NCBI GenBank assembly: GCA_013178125.1 | Contig: JABLXJ010000017.1 | Location: forward strand, 1-64,000 | Origin: Bacillota bacterium | Lineage (GTDB): Bacteria > Bacillota > SHA-98 > Ch115 > JABLXJ01 | Reading direction: 5' to 3' | DNA: 64,000 bases | Shown here: positions 44,101-53,613 of the stretch, piece after piece | Position numbering within the stretch: position 1 is the first letter of the stretch | How the letters are laid out: every line of letters begins with the position of its first letter | The notes under the pieces: generated by a model | What the model saw: only the letters and a program-made list of their open reading frames with translations | Told to the model about the DNA's origin: nothing | Database searches by the model: none | Program-made: the position numbers and the translations under genes

Positions 44101-47053
44101 GGTCCTTAACCTGCAGGGTTTGACCCGGGGACCGGATAGTTTCAGTGACGATACTTTCGATGAAGAAGGATTCATTCGGGGAGATACAGGTTACCAAATC
44201 AGGGAAAAAGAACTCTTTGACTACTACCTTTGCAAGAACCAGGTTTACTACCTCCTGGGTAATTATGACCGGGCCCTGCCCCTGTTAAAGGAGGCCGAAC
44301 GGTTGACAAGGCTGTACTTTGGCGAAGTCTATCTTGCCGATCATGTATTCTATTATTGCCTGACTATTACAGCAGCGTATCACACCTTCTCGATCAGGAA
44401 AAAAACGGCGTTCTGGCTGTTACTGCTGAAAAAACACCGTCAAATGAAGCAGTGGGCCCGGCGCTGCCCGGCCAATTTCGAGCACAAACACTTGTTGATC
44501 GCAGCGGAGATGGCCCGCATACGCCGGCAAAACGAAAAGGCTGCCCTGCTCTATGATCAGGCTATCTGGTCGGCGAGAACCCACCGCTTTATCCAGAATG
44601 CCGCCATTGCCAGCGAGTGCGCAGCCAAATTCTACTTTTCCAGGGGATTAACCGACTTGGCCCAGAAATACATACGAGATGCCTATGAGGGCTATCGCAC
44701 CTGGGGCGCACAGATAAAAACGGAGCAGCTTCGATCCCAATACCCCTGGCTGGCAGGAGAAGAAGAGGGCCGGGCAGCGGTCTCCGGTTCGGAAGCACCG
44801 CCCGCTTTGATAAGCCCCGACCTGTCACAAATGGTGGACATGGAAGCCATTTTCCGGGCCGCCCAGCTTCTGTCCGGGGAAATCATTCTGGAAGACTTGT
44901 TGAAAAAGATGATGGAAACGGTTATGCAAGACGCCGGCGCCAGCCGGGGGGCCCTGCTCCTCCCGAAAGGCGAACACTTGTACATAGAAGCTCGAGTAGA
45001 AACCGGCCCAAATGAAATAAACATCGAAGTCCCGCAGTCCGTCCCCCTGGAAGAGTGCGACCTTTTACCGCGCTCGGTGGTCAATTACGTGGCCAGGACC
45101 GGCGAAACTGTAGTTCTCGACAACGCGGCCGAAACGGGTATGTTTGTGGATGACCCTTATGTGGCCAGCAGGCTCACGTCTTCGGTTCTTTGCCTGCCGA
45201 TTGTTGGAAAGGGGAAAACGGTTGGCGTCCTCTACCTGGAAAACAGCCTGTCCACAGGCGCCTTTACACCGGAGCGGGTGGAAATCTTGAGGCTGTTGTC
45301 GTCCCAGATGGCCATTTCTATCGAAAACGCCCGTTTGTATGCGGACCTGGAACAATCCCGGGACCGGTTGTCCAGGTGGAACCAGATGCTGGAACAAACA
45401 GTGGCTGAAAGAACCAGGGAACTGAAACAAATCAATGAGCAGCTCACGAGGGCAAGAGATGCCGCTGATGCGGCCAACCGCGCCAAAAGCGACTTCTTGG
45501 CGATCATGAGCCACGAAATACGTACCCCCATGCACGGCGTCATCGGCATGACCGAACTCCTGCTTCAAACACCCCTCGATCAAGAACAGCGGGAATACGC
45601 ATCCGTCATCCGGGAGTCCTCCGAACTATTGTTGACGGTTATTAATGATATCCTCGACTTCAGCAAGATTGAAGAAGGCAAGTTCAAATTAGAATCCGCA
45701 AACTTCTGCCTCCCGGCGGTGGGGAAAAACGTCCTGGCCGCCGTGGCGCCCAAAGCGCGCAGCAAGGGGATTGTTCTACGATCTTATCTCGCACCTGAAA
45801 TACCCGCCCTACTCCGCGGCGACCCGATGCGCCTGAGCCAGGTGCTCTTGAACTTAATGAGCAATGCCGTCAAGTTTACTGAACAGGGTGAAGTAACGCT
45901 CCGGGCTTTCCTGGAAAGAGAGGAACCGGATCATGTGACCGTTCGTTTTGAGGTGCAGGACACCGGCATAGGCATACCCTCACAGGCTCAGCAGTTTTTG
46001 TTCCAACCCTTCTACCAGGTCGATCTTGCGACGACCCGCAGGCACGGTGGCACCGGCCTGGGCCTCGCCATCTGCAAGCGTCTGGTGGAACTGATGCACG
46101 GGCAAATCGGCTTTGAAAGCGCCGCAGGGCGGGGGTCCACTTTCTGGTTTACCATACCCTTCCAGCGGGGCAGTGCAGAAGTTGAACCTGTTGACAGGTA
46201 TATTACCGCTGACGTGGCTTCAATGCGACTACAAGGGAAAGACAAATCTGGCACCGTCCTGGTGGTGGAGGATAATGTCATTAATCAGAAATTAATCGTC
46301 TCCCAATTGAAGAAGCTGGGCCTGTCCGCCGAAATCGCCTGCAACGGCAGGGAGGGGGTGGAGGCTTATTCCCGGGCTACTTATACCCTTGTCTTCATGG
46401 ATTGCCAGATGCCCGTGATGGACGGTTACGAAGCGGCCAGGGCAATCCGTAGCCTGGAGGCTACCAAGGGGCGAAGAACCCCCATAATTGCGACGACAGC
46501 CGGCGTCATGTCAGGGGAAGGGGAAAAGTGTTTAAGCGCCGGGATGGATGATTTCCTCAGCAAACCGATCAGGATGGAGGATCTGCAAAAGGTGCTGGCA
46601 CACTGGTTGCCTGATTCCGGTGTGACTATGGAAGAAGGCGCGCGGTGCATTAAAAGGATGGAAAGCCGGGTGGTGGATTCCTTCATATCAACATTTGTTG
46701 ATGCCACCAGGCGTAACGAATTCGGGGAAATGATAGGAGGGGATGGGGATTTTCTTATTGATCTAATAGAAACCTTTTTGCGGGATATGCCCGCAAAGCT
46801 GGCCTCACTCCGGGAGGCTCTCAAACAGAAGGATGCCGCAACTTTGCGCCTGCAGGCCCACGGGATGAAATCAAGCGGTTACTTGTTGGGCATCACCGGT
46901 TTTGCAGGCTTATGCCAAGAATTGGAGAGCACGGCCTCGGCCGGCGAGCTGGATGCGGCAGAAGAGCTCATGATGGTAATCGAGGCAAAGTACGGGCGGC
47001 TTGAGGAAGAGATGTTAGCCTTTCTTGAGGACGCTAAACAATGGCTCCATTGA
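41120..47053 (+). CDS. Giant hybrid protein: pseudokinase, ATPase, GAF, histidine kinase, receiver, HPt
   Basis: A 1977-residue signalling protein. Order: C-lobe of a Ser/Thr kinase (about 40-205), AAA-type ATPase with P-loop GQAGIGKTR (about 255), Asp box [15 protein letters not shown], a long helical-repeat region (about 600-1220), GAF (about 1240-1415), coiled coil, HisKA with [11 protein letters not shown] (His1465), HATPase ([27 protein letters not shown]), receiver (VVEDN; Asp1761 in [11 protein letters not shown]) and HPt (His1914 in AHGMKSSG). The kinase part lacks the N-lobe; the HRD-type motif is replaced by ILGNLNPD and DFG by VDSS, so it is a pseudokinase. TTG start with GGGGAG nine bases upstream. 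The protein probably relays phosphate within itself and then to the convergent response regulator. No membrane segment is seen. Confidence 0.9.
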   Translation: MDDDKVVFEETCPDNGNCLSEVGAANAVPFRQYLQLQEMSPGVFLRLAVQLAAILSRLHREGVILGNLNPDILLISRRDDKVYLVDSSRATKPDTDPKALFYLAPEQTGRLNRPVDLRADLFSLGVIFYEMLTGRLPVGGKNRLEWFHNLVAGNIRPPHQVDKQIPAVLSDIVMKCLARDPDNRYQSAEGIKRDLWRCLEEWEQQKSITPFKIGQHDVPAAFHLSAEFYGRERELRLLQAALERVGRGPAEIVFVAGQAGIGKTRLIQQFSKQVQKKQGFFISGKFQSLKSKAPYGPIIEAFEKLFQWLMSRSQEEVTAWQERILAQLGANVYLVTALMPYVERLVGEQPKVEAISSVEARERLFYALSQLLQLFAQKDAPLVLFLDDLHWADPGSLKILESIFLEHEVRHLLLIGTYREEEVPSGHILRETIQAMEREANRFRTISLSPLDPCEVEEFVAASLCCSGEEARPLAGFVYQKTGGNPLFVRELLQVMYKKELILPRPGGGGWQWDLRQIEQTEIAGDIVSFLVGKITLLPDESKNLLRFAACIGNTFDTPLLAQVSGQPATIIEERLSDCIREGLIQKVDGQVYSFVHDRVHQAAYLLTPGEEKKAIHYRLGCLMLGGGEGSPGIKQEFDPPAFFTAVNHLNLGIELLIKNNERIRGAELNLLAGKRAKQASAFATALKYLETGLGLLEEKCWETHYPLTFQLHLEHLECRYLCGYYAEAEELYQELLKKARSKLDRTQLHLVAILFATKNDFDTRAINVGLQGLRELGHDLPAKPSTLYIVRELIKVKRLIKKIGIDRIAELPPARGEEVQAVLNLLVAISPCAYNNNEDLLFAIALKICELSLRYGHFAHSASGYMTLAMVSIIRLKDFQTGVPLGKIALALAERYGTPDEKYIINFLYGTFFLPWLEHTQQGESYLERAKEGSLVLRDFTYAGYAMTFLLVSKHFRGVPLQELAEQIREYFQFASKVKDPYFPCFLTIYRQLVLNLQGLTRGPDSFSDDTFDEEGFIRGDTGYQIREKELFDYYLCKNQVYYLLGNYDRALPLLKEAERLTRLYFGEVYLADHVFYYCLTITAAYHTFSIRKKTAFWLLLLKKHRQMKQWARRCPANFEHKHLLIAAEMARIRRQNEKAALLYDQAIWSARTHRFIQNAAIASECAAKFYFSRGLTDLAQKYIRDAYEGYRTWGAQIKTEQLRSQYPWLAGEEEGRAAVSGSEAPPALISPDLSQMVDMEAIFRAAQLLSGEIILEDLLKKMMETVMQDAGASRGALLLPKGEHLYIEARVETGPNEINIEVPQSVPLEECDLLPRSVVNYVARTGETVVLDNAAETGMFVDDPYVASRLTSSVLCLPIVGKGKTVGVLYLENSLSTGAFTPERVEILRLLSSQMAISIENARLYADLEQSRDRLSRWNQMLEQTVAERTRELKQINEQLTRARDAADAANRAKSDFLAIMSHEIRTPMHGVIGMTELLLQTPLDQEQREYASVIRESSELLLTVINDILDFSKIEEGKFKLESANFCLPAVGKNVLAAVAPKARSKGIVLRSYLAPEIPALLRGDPMRLSQVLLNLMSNAVKFTEQGEVTLRAFLEREEPDHVTVRFEVQDTGIGIPSQAQQFLFQPFYQVDLATTRRHGGTGLGLAICKRLVELMHGQIGFESAAGRGSTFWFTIPFQRGSAEVEPVDRYITADVASMRLQGKDKSGTVLVVEDNVINQKLIVSQLKKLGLSAEIACNGREGVEAYSRATYTLVFMDCQMPVMDGYEAARAIRSLEATKGRRTPIIATTAGVMSGEGEKCLSAGMDDFLSKPIRMEDLQKVLAHWLPDSGVTMEEGARCIKRMESRVVDSFISTFVDATRRNEFGEMIGGDGDFLIDLIETFLRDMPAKLASLREALKQKDAATLRLQAHGMKSSGYLLGITGFAGLCQELESTASAGELDAAEELMMVIEAKYGRLEEEMLAFLEDAKQWLH

Positions 47054-47054
47054 T

Positions 47055-47759
47055 TTACTGATGGTGAAACTTGTATCCTATCCCCCTTACGGTGATGATA
47101 TAACGGGGTTTGGAGGGATCCAGCTCTATTTTCTTACGGAGCCTGTTAACGTGAACCATTACCGTCCGGTAGTCAGCATTGTACTTAAACTGCCATACCG
47201 ATTCTAGCAACTGGTGATAAGAAAATACCCGGTTGGGGTTTTGCGCCAGCAGGGCGAGAAGCTCGAACTCTTTATTAGTAAGGGCGACCGGCGAGCCGCC
47301 TACTGAAACCGTGCGGCTGGAGAGATCTATTTCCAGGCCGGGATAAGCAAGTACTTCTTTTTGCCCTGGGGGTTGACAGACTATGTGTTGCAGGAGACCC
47401 CGGCGCAAGTTCGCCTTTACCCGGGCAATCAATTCTTTTGGGTTGAAGGGTTTGACTATGTAGTCGTCTCCACCGACGCCCAGGCCCAGCACGATATCTG
47501 AAGAGTCTCTCTTGGATGTTAGAAATATAATCGGGACGTTATTTCCCTTACGTATTTCACGGCAAACCTCGATGCCGTCAAGGTCAGGCAAAAGTATGTC
47601 CAGGATAATCAAGTCCGGCTCATGGGCACGGACCAGCTCAAAGACGCTGCCACCGTCCCCGGCGGCGATCACCTGAAAACCCTCTCGCACCAGGTGATGC
47701 TCAACCACCTTCCTTACCACAGCTTCATCGTCAACCACTAAAATCTTTTCTCCAGCCAT
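47055..47759 (-). CDS. OmpR/PhoB-family response regulator
   Basis: A 234-residue regulator. Receiver domain: VVDDEAVVRKVVEHHL, phospho-acceptor Asp in LIILDILLPDLDG, and VKPFNPKEL; C-terminal winged helix with FELLALLAQNPNRVFS, VMVHVNRLRKKIE and VRGIGYKF. ATG at 47759 with AGGGA six bases upstream. Its 3' end abuts that of the giant hybrid kinase with one base between the stops. The kinase ends in an HPt domain, the usual donor to a separate receiver, so the two are likely partners. Confidence 0.92.
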   Translation of the reverse strand: MAGEKILVVDDEAVVRKVVEHHLVREGFQVIAAGDGGSVFELVRAHEPDLIILDILLPDLDGIEVCREIRKGNNVPIIFLTSKRDSSDIVLGLGVGGDDYIVKPFNPKELIARVKANLRRGLLQHIVCQPPGQKEVLAYPGLEIDLSSRTVSVGGSPVALTNKEFELLALLAQNPNRVFSYHQLLESVWQFKYNADYRTVMVHVNRLRKKIELDPSKPRYIITVRGIGYKFHHQ

Positions 47760-48098
47760 GAGCATTCCCTGCCCGATTATGCTTTTATGATTGTGTTTTT
47801 ATAATCATATTCTCCTTAAAAGAGACATCTCCTCTTTCCCCGGTTCGCTAGTGACAAAGCACACGAAGGAGGGCCTTCTGGACCAGGGATATACAGGTCT
47901 TCCAAAATTACGGAAATTTGAGAAAAACGTTAGTGAAAGTTTAAGTCTGTTTAAAAGAGGTTAATTTGAAGTTGTTATAATCAATACTGAGTGGTGTAGA
48001 TCCATGTCACTTCAGGATCCTGTGTGCGTCAGGAGAAGACAACGCATCGGTCCCACTGTACAAGCTTGTAAGTCCTATTAGGATTGGGAGGTTAAGGT
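47760..48098. other. Upstream region of the actin-bactofilin cluster
   Basis: About 340 bases. A candidate extended -10 promoter TGTTATAAT ends at 47981, about 115 bases before the actin-like gene. The ribosome site GGGAGG precedes its ATG. No iteron array of the parC type was found. Confidence 0.45.
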
Positions 48099-49169
48099 AT
48101 GACAAAATTAGTCGGTTTGGATGTAGGTTATGGCTTTGTAAAAGCTACTGATGGAGAGTCCGGCTATTCTTTCCCCAGCGTGGTGGGTGAAGGCCATAAC
48201 AAGCCCACGTTTAGTACAAGAACTAGCCATACGCTCGATGATCTAAAAATCGGAATGGGGCAAAAGTTGTATTTCGTCGGCAAAGCCGCCATAAGACACT
48301 CGAAGTTTGTTTACCGCGACCTTTCCTACACGCGCGCCACGGGAGAGGATTTTGAAATTCTCTTTTACAGCGCCTTGAGTTTGTTCTGTCACAATCGCAC
48401 TAATGAATTTAAGGTAGTGACAGGCCTTCCGGTGGAGAGAATACATTTGGCCAAGGATCTCCAAACGCGGGTTAGGGGCGAGAGGACTATCAAGACGCTT
48501 CGCGGAGGGGAAATCCAGGATACCAGGGTTTATGTTTCCGAGGTAGAAATAGTGCCCCAGCCACTGGGAACTTACTGGTCTCAATTTCTCAACCTGGAAG
48601 GAGAAGAGGCAGCGGTTCCCCTGGAGGGCCTGACCGGGATCATTGACATTGGCTTCCGGACGACCGATCTGGTCGCAATAGAAGACGGCGAATACATATC
48701 GGAAAAAAGCAAATCGCTGTCGGTAGGTTTGGCCACAGCCTATAGCGATGTCGGCTCAAATCTGGCTACGGAATATGGGTTGGAAAAAGAGAGTTACGCC
48801 CTTGACGGCGCTATCATTAAGCGCAAAATTAATGTTTCGGGGCAAACGCTTGACATTACCGATATTGTCGCGAATGCCTTCGAGAAGCTGGCTACAAATA
48901 TTCTGGTGGAGATTAACTCCCAGTGGAGGTGTCCCGATTTCGATAATCTGATTCTAACCGGCGGCGGCGGGCAGGCCGTTAGTTCTTACCTGCTGCCGCA
49001 TCTGTCACAAGCAAAACTGGCCGCCGACCCCATCACCGCCAACTGCCGCGGCTATCTAGCTTGGGGCAACCGGTTGTGGAAATCCCCGGGCACCGGCGAA
49101 GAAGCTCAAGCTCAAGCCTGGGCTCAAGCTCAAGCTCAGGCTCAGGCTCAGGCCGAACAAGATTCTTAG
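48099..49169 (+). CDS. Actin-like ATPase of the ParM/Alp type
   Basis: A 356-residue protein of the actin/Hsp70 fold, closest in appearance to ParM/StbA and archaeal Ta0583-like actins. Phosphate-1 motif GLDVGYGFVKATDG near the N-terminus; phosphate-2 LTGIIDIGFRTTDLV (about 180-195); adenosine motif LILTGGGGQAV (about 290). It probably forms ATP-dependent filaments. The last 25 residues are an unusual Ala-Gln repeat coded by tandem GCTCAA/GCTCAG hexamers (about 49090-49152), a likely flexible tail. It is the first gene of a plus-strand run with two bactofilins and an M23 peptidase, which points to cell shape or envelope work rather than plasmid partition. Confidence 0.85.
   Translation: MTKLVGLDVGYGFVKATDGESGYSFPSVVGEGHNKPTFSTRTSHTLDDLKIGMGQKLYFVGKAAIRHSKFVYRDLSYTRATGEDFEILFYSALSLFCHNRTNEFKVVTGLPVERIHLAKDLQTRVRGERTIKTLRGGEIQDTRVYVSEVEIVPQPLGTYWSQFLNLEGEEAAVPLEGLTGIIDIGFRTTDLVAIEDGEYISEKSKSLSVGLATAYSDVGSNLATEYGLEKESYALDGAIIKRKINVSGQTLDITDIVANAFEKLATNILVEINSQWRCPDFDNLILTGGGGQAVSSYLLPHLSQAKLAADPITANCRGYLAWGNRLWKSPGTGEEAQAQAWAQAQAQAQAQAEQDS
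49090..49152 (+). repeat. Hexanucleotide repeat in the actin-like gene
   Basis: Tandem GCTCAA/GCTCAG units encode the Ala-Gln tail. Such repeats can change copy number by slippage and so alter tail length. Confidence 0.75.
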
Positions 49170-49181
49170 GGTGATTCCTTG

Positions 49182-49769
49182 ATGAGGGTAGCGAATTTAT
49201 TGACCAACATTTTCAATGCAGGAACCTCGTGCGAAAATCACGGTTTAATTGAAATCAACGGTGTCGTTAACGGCATGATTCGTAAGGGAAATAGCGTGCT
49301 GATTAATCCTTCCGGCCGTTTTTACGGCAAAATCGAGGCCAAGAACCTTGAGATTGCCGGCGTGGTACAGGGCGACGTGGAGGCCGAAACCCTGGTGATT
49401 CATTCTTCCGGGCAGCTGTATTACGACAGACTAAACTGCAAGTACCTGTCCGTTAAAGATGGAGGTGCGCTGATTAACAGGGGCGGGAGCGAAAGCGAGA
49501 AAGCAAGCTATGCAGAGGGGGAGGAGTATCCGGGCAATACCACTCCAACTGGCGATGTCAGGGAGACTGACGATGGGAACCTTTACGAAAACTCGGCGGA
49601 CTCCAACAGTGAACTGTTAGATGATGCGCCCGGACCCAACGGGCAGCACGGGCAGAACGACGATATTCAAGAAGCAATACCGCTGCCAGAGAAGACACGC
49701 GCTTTGCAGGTAGACGAGCAGAGGCCGCTTCCCAATTGCAGACAGCCCCACTTTTACATTAGTTACTGA
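49182..49769 (+). CDS. Bactofilin family protein, long form
   Basis: A 195-residue polymer-forming bactofilin. Residues about 15-100 show the right-handed beta-helix repeat pattern with glycine and hydrophobic spacing: ENHGLIEINGVVNGMIRKGN, LEIAGVVQGDVEAETLVIHS. The C-terminal 90 residues are acidic, disordered and unlike other bactofilins, and may be a docking tail. The ATG at 49182 has AGGGTG upstream and lies 12 bases behind the actin-like gene. Confidence 0.85.
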   Translation: MRVANLLTNIFNAGTSCENHGLIEINGVVNGMIRKGNSVLINPSGRFYGKIEAKNLEIAGVVQGDVEAETLVIHSSGQLYYDRLNCKYLSVKDGGALINRGGSESEKASYAEGEEYPGNTTPTGDVRETDDGNLYENSADSNSELLDDAPGPNGQHGQNDDIQEAIPLPEKTRALQVDEQRPLPNCRQPHFYISY

Positions 49770-49812
49770 GTGTAGGTTCCTTGATTTGCGCCAGTTTACC
49801 AGCACGTTCCAC

Positions 49813-49862
49813 GACTTACGGTGTTGCGCTCCGGGGACGGCGCGCCGCAAGCACCGTAAGTC
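49813..49862. other. Strong hairpin between bactofilin and peptidase genes
   Basis: GACTTACGGTG-TTGCG pairs with CGCAA-G-CACCGTAAGTC, with one bulged base and a GC-rich loop. Only A-runs follow. It could stop transcription partially, stabilise the mRNA or be a REP-like element. The gap of about 200 bases also holds repeated CGAACTTAC words near 49887. Confidence 0.6.
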
Positions 49863-49977
49863 CTGAAAAAGTGGCGATAGTCTTCGAACTTACACTCGAA
49901 CTTACGCTTAGAGTTATTAGCAATAACTTCGAAATTGAACACAGCAACTGCATTTTAGGGGTCTAGGCGATGACTAA

Positions 49978-50976
49978 ATGAAAAAAGGCAGACCTAAGCA
50001 TAAGGTACACTTGACACTGCTCATTATCCCTAATTATTACGGTAGGGTGACCAATTTAAGAATTCCCGGCTGGGTTTTGAAAATGGCGGTGGGGACTGCG
50101 ATTGCCATACTGGCTGTAAGTACACATTTGTTCGTTTCCAACCTGCAACTACGCCCTAAGGCTAAAAACTATGAAAAACTCAAAGCTGGCAATCGGCGGC
50201 AACAACAGGAGATCATGCGGCTCAAACAAGAAGCGGAGATTATTCTGGATAAAATACAGGCTCTGGAGGAACTGGACAGGCAAGTGCGAGAATTGGTGGA
50301 CCTTCCACCTAGAAAAGGCACAAGCTTTCTAGATGAGGGAGCGGGTTCGGTAGGGGGCGGTGACATCCCCGGCGGTATTCCCGGCGCGGTGGATAGTCCA
50401 CCGCGAAATCCCCAGGGGGAAGAGGCCCCGAGTTCAGCCAGAGCCCTTGATTCTAGCGTAGATGAATGGTCAAAAGTATTGCGAGAGGTTGCCACGGACT
50501 TTGACGGGTTGAATTCATTGCTGGAACAACAGGTGGCCAATCTGGAAAGGTTGAAAACGGTCGTTATTTCCCGCCGCCAATATCTGGCAGCCCTTCCCAC
50601 GAGGTGGCCTGTACGGGGTATCATCACTTCCAGGTTTGGCTATCGTAAGTCGCCTTTTGGCGGAGGAAAAGAGTTTCATGATGGGCTGGATATTGCCGCC
50701 AACATGAGTACCCCAATCGTTGCGGCAGGTAGTGGCCGGATTATATTTACTGGCTGGCTTGCCGGTTACGGCCGTACCGTAATCCTCGATCATGGGTACG
50801 GTTACCGGACCCAATACTCCCACGCTTCTTCCATTCTGGTTAAGAAGGGCCAAAGGGTCAAAAAAGGCGACGCTATTGCCAGAGTAGGTTCCACCGGTAG
50901 GAGTACGGGTCCCCACCTGCATTTTATGGTTTCAGTAAACGGAAAGCTGGTTGATCCGCTTGAGGTGCTACCGTAG
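49978..50976 (+). CDS. Membrane-anchored M23-family peptidoglycan endopeptidase
   Basis: A 332-residue protein. Cytoplasmic basic start, one membrane helix (about 35-58: VLKMAVGTAIAILAVSTHLF), a coiled coil (about 60-110), a linker, and a C-terminal LytM/M23 domain (about 205-330) with the zinc motifs FHDGLDIA (HxxxD) and HLHF (HxH). M23 enzymes cut peptide cross-links of peptidoglycan. Bactofilin-M23 pairs control cell shape in other bacteria (for example CcmA with Csd1 in Helicobacter). A bactofilin gene stands on each side here. Confidence 0.9.
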   Translation: MKKGRPKHKVHLTLLIIPNYYGRVTNLRIPGWVLKMAVGTAIAILAVSTHLFVSNLQLRPKAKNYEKLKAGNRRQQQEIMRLKQEAEIILDKIQALEELDRQVRELVDLPPRKGTSFLDEGAGSVGGGDIPGGIPGAVDSPPRNPQGEEAPSSARALDSSVDEWSKVLREVATDFDGLNSLLEQQVANLERLKTVVISRRQYLAALPTRWPVRGIITSRFGYRKSPFGGGKEFHDGLDIAANMSTPIVAAGSGRIIFTGWLAGYGRTVILDHGYGYRTQYSHASSILVKKGQRVKKGDAIARVGSTGRSTGPHLHFMVSVNGKLVDPLEVLP

Positions 50977-51005
50977 AGTTTGGTAGAGGAAGGGGTTTAA
51001 GTGGT

Positions 51006-51308
51006 ATGCGTGGCAAAGAAAAAACGACTCCGGCCGACAGAATCGACATTTTGATTGCTCCGGAAACACATTTCCGGGGCAAGATTGTGTCCCGTGGCAC
51101 CCTGCGGATTGACGGCCAGGTAGAGGGGGAAATCTCAACCGAGGGAGATGTCATGATCGGCGAAAGCGGGCGGGTCTTGGCTCAGATTCAGGCCAGGAAC
51201 ATTCTCGTTGCCGGTAAGGTGAAAGGAAACCTTATACCTGCCGGCCGCATCGAAATAGCTGCTACCGCCAGTCTAGAGGGGAATATTCAGGTGGAACTAG
51301 CTCAATAG
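51006..51308 (+). CDS. Bactofilin family protein, short form
   Basis: A canonical bactofilin of 100 residues: ILIAPETHFRGKIVSRGTLR, then IDGQVEGEISTEGDVMIG, VLAQIQARNILVAGKVKGN and SLEGNIQVELAQ. It forms non-polar beta-helix filaments. It is the last gene of the morphogenesis cluster; its stop codon directly touches dispersed repeat R1. Confidence 0.92.
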   Translation: MRGKEKTTPADRIDILIAPETHFRGKIVSRGTLRIDGQVEGEISTEGDVMIGESGRVLAQIQARNILVAGKVKGNLIPAGRIEIAATASLEGNIQVELAQ

Positions 51309-51380
51309 AGTAGCGTCCGTATAATGTTGTAAGAAGGAGTAGAAGGGGCCCGGGAAGAAGGAAGGGCCACCCCTCCTCTG
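51308..51380 (+). repeat. Dispersed repeat R1, copy 2
   Basis: It starts GAGTAGCGTCCGTATAATG and continues GGAGTAGAAGGGGC and GAAGGAAGG, homologous to the inverted copy at 7300-7376. It begins at the stop of the second bactofilin and ends about 45 bases before the insertion sequence. Confidence 0.65.
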
Positions 51381-51422
51381 GTAGATAAATAATTGAACAA
51401 AAACATCACCGCGTTCTTTCTT

Positions 51423-53366
51423 GACGTACATTTCGCACCCCTCATGGGCGCGCGGTGATATTTTTTGAGGTCGCATGTAAAGATGAAACATTTTAGTGAC
51501 AATTATACACTTATAGGGTTATTTGGTATATATTTACTTGTACTTTCCCCTGCTTTTATGTACAATGGAGGCGGGGGTGTTTCCTATGGTTCCATCCTTG
51601 AAGATATTTCACGCTGGGCCCGCTCCTCTTATCTCGGCATTGTTCGATGCCCTTGGGATCAGTAAGACTCTGGATTCTGTCCTTGCCTGGGACGAGACTC
51701 AGTGTAAGCTGCCTCCATCTATACGTATTAAGGCTCTTGTGATAAACATCCTTGCCGGCAAAACGCCACTCTACAACGTTGAACGGTTCTTCAAGTTCCA
51801 GGATACGGAGAACCTCCTGGGCCAGGGCGTAACTTGTGAAGACCTAAATGATGATTGTCTTGCCAGGGCTTTGGATATGCTTGTTGAAGCTAACCCCAAG
51901 AAGGTTACCTCAACAATCATGCTAACCGCTCTTGCAATAGAGGACATCGTGCTGAACCGGATTCACGCCGACACAACCTCCATCTCGGTCTATGGCGAAT
52001 ACCAGCACGATGAGGAAGAAGAGGACTCTAGCCCCTTTATCCGCCTTCTCAGGGGACATAGCAAAGATCACCGTCCAGACCTTCTCCAGCTCAAGGTGGG
52101 GCTTGGAGTAACCCAGGATGGTATCCCTGTAATCGGCGAGCCTCTAAGTGGGAATGTGGACGACAAGACATGGAACAACGACTTCATCAAGACGATGGCC
52201 GCCCACTTGGACAAGGTTGACCTTACCAAGGTAATTTACGTGGCTGACTCAAGTGTGGTGACAAAAGATAACCTGGAGGAGATCGCCAAGCAGAGGCTTC
52301 TTGTGGTATCGCGATTCCCTGCGACCTTTACCCTCGAAGGCGAGCTTAAGGAACTGGCGTGGGAGAAGAACGAATGGATTGAGGTTGGAAAGCTGTGTAG
52401 CGCAAGGGATGGAGCGGCTTACAGAAAGGCGGCGTCATACAAGGTTCAAGCATTCACGAGGGAGCTCTATGGGCGCCTTTACAACTTTGTAGTAGTCTAT
52501 TCAACAGCATTAGACAAGAGAAAGGTCAAAGCCCTGGATAGACGCATTGAAGAGCTCCATAAGGATCTAACCACAGCAGCCAAAGAGATACAGGCGAAGG
52601 AGTTTGCGTGTAAACCAGATGCCAGTGTGGCTTTAGAAGAGTTTCTGGCCAAGCATGCTAATGACTTCTACCCAATGTCAGCTGAAGTTATCGAAGAAAC
52701 CCGGCCGAAGAAGCGTGCCAAAAAGGGACGGCCCAAGAAAGACGAAGTTGTGGAACTGGAAACGGTCTATAGGATTCGGCCAGTCATCGGGGCACTCAGC
52801 GAGTCTGCGGTAAAGCGGGCAAGGGAACGCAATAACTGCTTTGTGCTGATAACGAATGATTTGCTGATGGAGCCTCCCGATGTGTTACGGGAGTATAAGG
52901 AGCAGATAGGGGTAGAGACGTCGTTCAAGTTCCTGAAGGACCCGACATATCTTGATGCGATTTATCTGAAGAAGGAGAGCAGGATAGAGGCGCTGGCATA
53001 TGTTCTACTCATGGCGCTCTTGATACACCGGATATTGCAACGAAGGGTACGGAAGGCCTTAGAAACTGAGGGTAGTCACATAGTGGTAGCTGGGGGAGTG
53101 AAGACTACGGCACCCACCGGGAACCGGATACTGGAGCTCCTGGCTCCGTATCAGGTATTATGTGCCAAGGAGGGAGATCGGGAGTACCGGGTAATTCAAG
53201 AGATCCCGAACGAAGAGCCGCTGGAAAGGATACTAAGGCTTGCAGGTTTTACTCAGGACATATACGTAGTCGTCCGTCCGAGCCCGTATCAGCGTGAGTG
53301 AAGAGATAAAAAATGATTCCGGGGAAAAACAAGAAACATCAGGGGTAAGGGTGCGAAATGTAGGTC
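51423..53366 (+). mobile_element. IS1634-type insertion sequence
   Basis: Inverted ends GAC-G-TACATTTCGCACCC (51423-51440) and GGGTGCGAAATGTA-G-GTC (53349-53366) enclose a single transposase gene. The element is about 1.94 kb and looks complete. Target duplications are not obvious by eye. Confidence 0.8.
51586..53301 (+). CDS. IS1634-family transposase
   Basis: A DDE transposase of about 571 residues. Catalytic acids are likely in RIHADTTSISVYG (first Asp), VIYVADSSVVTKDNL (second Asp) and KEQIGVETSFKFLKDP (Glu). A charged KKRAKKGRPKKDE segment lies between the second Asp and the Glu. The ATG at 51586 has GGGGGTG six bases upstream; ATG 51565 is an alternative. The frame is uninterrupted, so the enzyme may be active. 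Confidence 0.9.
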   Translation: MVPSLKIFHAGPAPLISALFDALGISKTLDSVLAWDETQCKLPPSIRIKALVINILAGKTPLYNVERFFKFQDTENLLGQGVTCEDLNDDCLARALDMLVEANPKKVTSTIMLTALAIEDIVLNRIHADTTSISVYGEYQHDEEEEDSSPFIRLLRGHSKDHRPDLLQLKVGLGVTQDGIPVIGEPLSGNVDDKTWNNDFIKTMAAHLDKVDLTKVIYVADSSVVTKDNLEEIAKQRLLVVSRFPATFTLEGELKELAWEKNEWIEVGKLCSARDGAAYRKAASYKVQAFTRELYGRLYNFVVVYSTALDKRKVKALDRRIEELHKDLTTAAKEIQAKEFACKPDASVALEEFLAKHANDFYPMSAEVIEETRPKKRAKKGRPKKDEVVELETVYRIRPVIGALSESAVKRARERNNCFVLITNDLLMEPPDVLREYKEQIGVETSFKFLKDPTYLDAIYLKKESRIEALAYVLLMALLIHRILQRRVRKALETEGSHIVVAGGVKTTAPTGNRILELLAPYQVLCAKEGDREYRVIQEIPNEEPLERILRLAGFTQDIYVVVRPSPYQRE

Positions 53367-53558
53367 TTGAAGATATATGCAACGGGCCTCGTATTCGTAT
53401 AACAACCGGGATGAAGAGCTTACCGTGGATATTTGGCCTGGGTACCCGATGTTACAGCTATATGTGTTGGGCGCATAAAGTTCAAGTGAAGAAGGGCAAG
53501 GCATAAGAGGCATGGTCTTCCTGGGAGTATAGGAGTTACCTTTGAAAAGGGACAAAAA

Positions 53559-53613
53559 ATAGTCTAAGATTCCTTTGAAAACCTTTAGTTAGAAGGGAGG
53601 AATCTTAGACTAT
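53559..53613 (+). other. Perfect 16-bp inverted repeat over a start site
   Basis: ATAGTCTAAGATTCCT and AGGAATCTTAGACTAT pair perfectly around 23 bases. The right arm covers the ribosome site GGGAGG and the first bases of the ATG of the transposase remnant. In a transcript reading in from outside this would hide the start, a known protection of insertion sequences. Confidence 0.65.

Noticed and set aside
48099-49169. Plasmid partition system (ParM with ParR/parC)
   Set aside because: No ParR-like gene and no repeat array of centromere type were found; the neighbours are bactofilins and a wall peptidase.
51308-53366. Composite transposon bounded by R1 and the IS1634 element
   Set aside because: The second R1 copy is 44 kb away in inverted orientation and the IS1634 element has its own complete ends.
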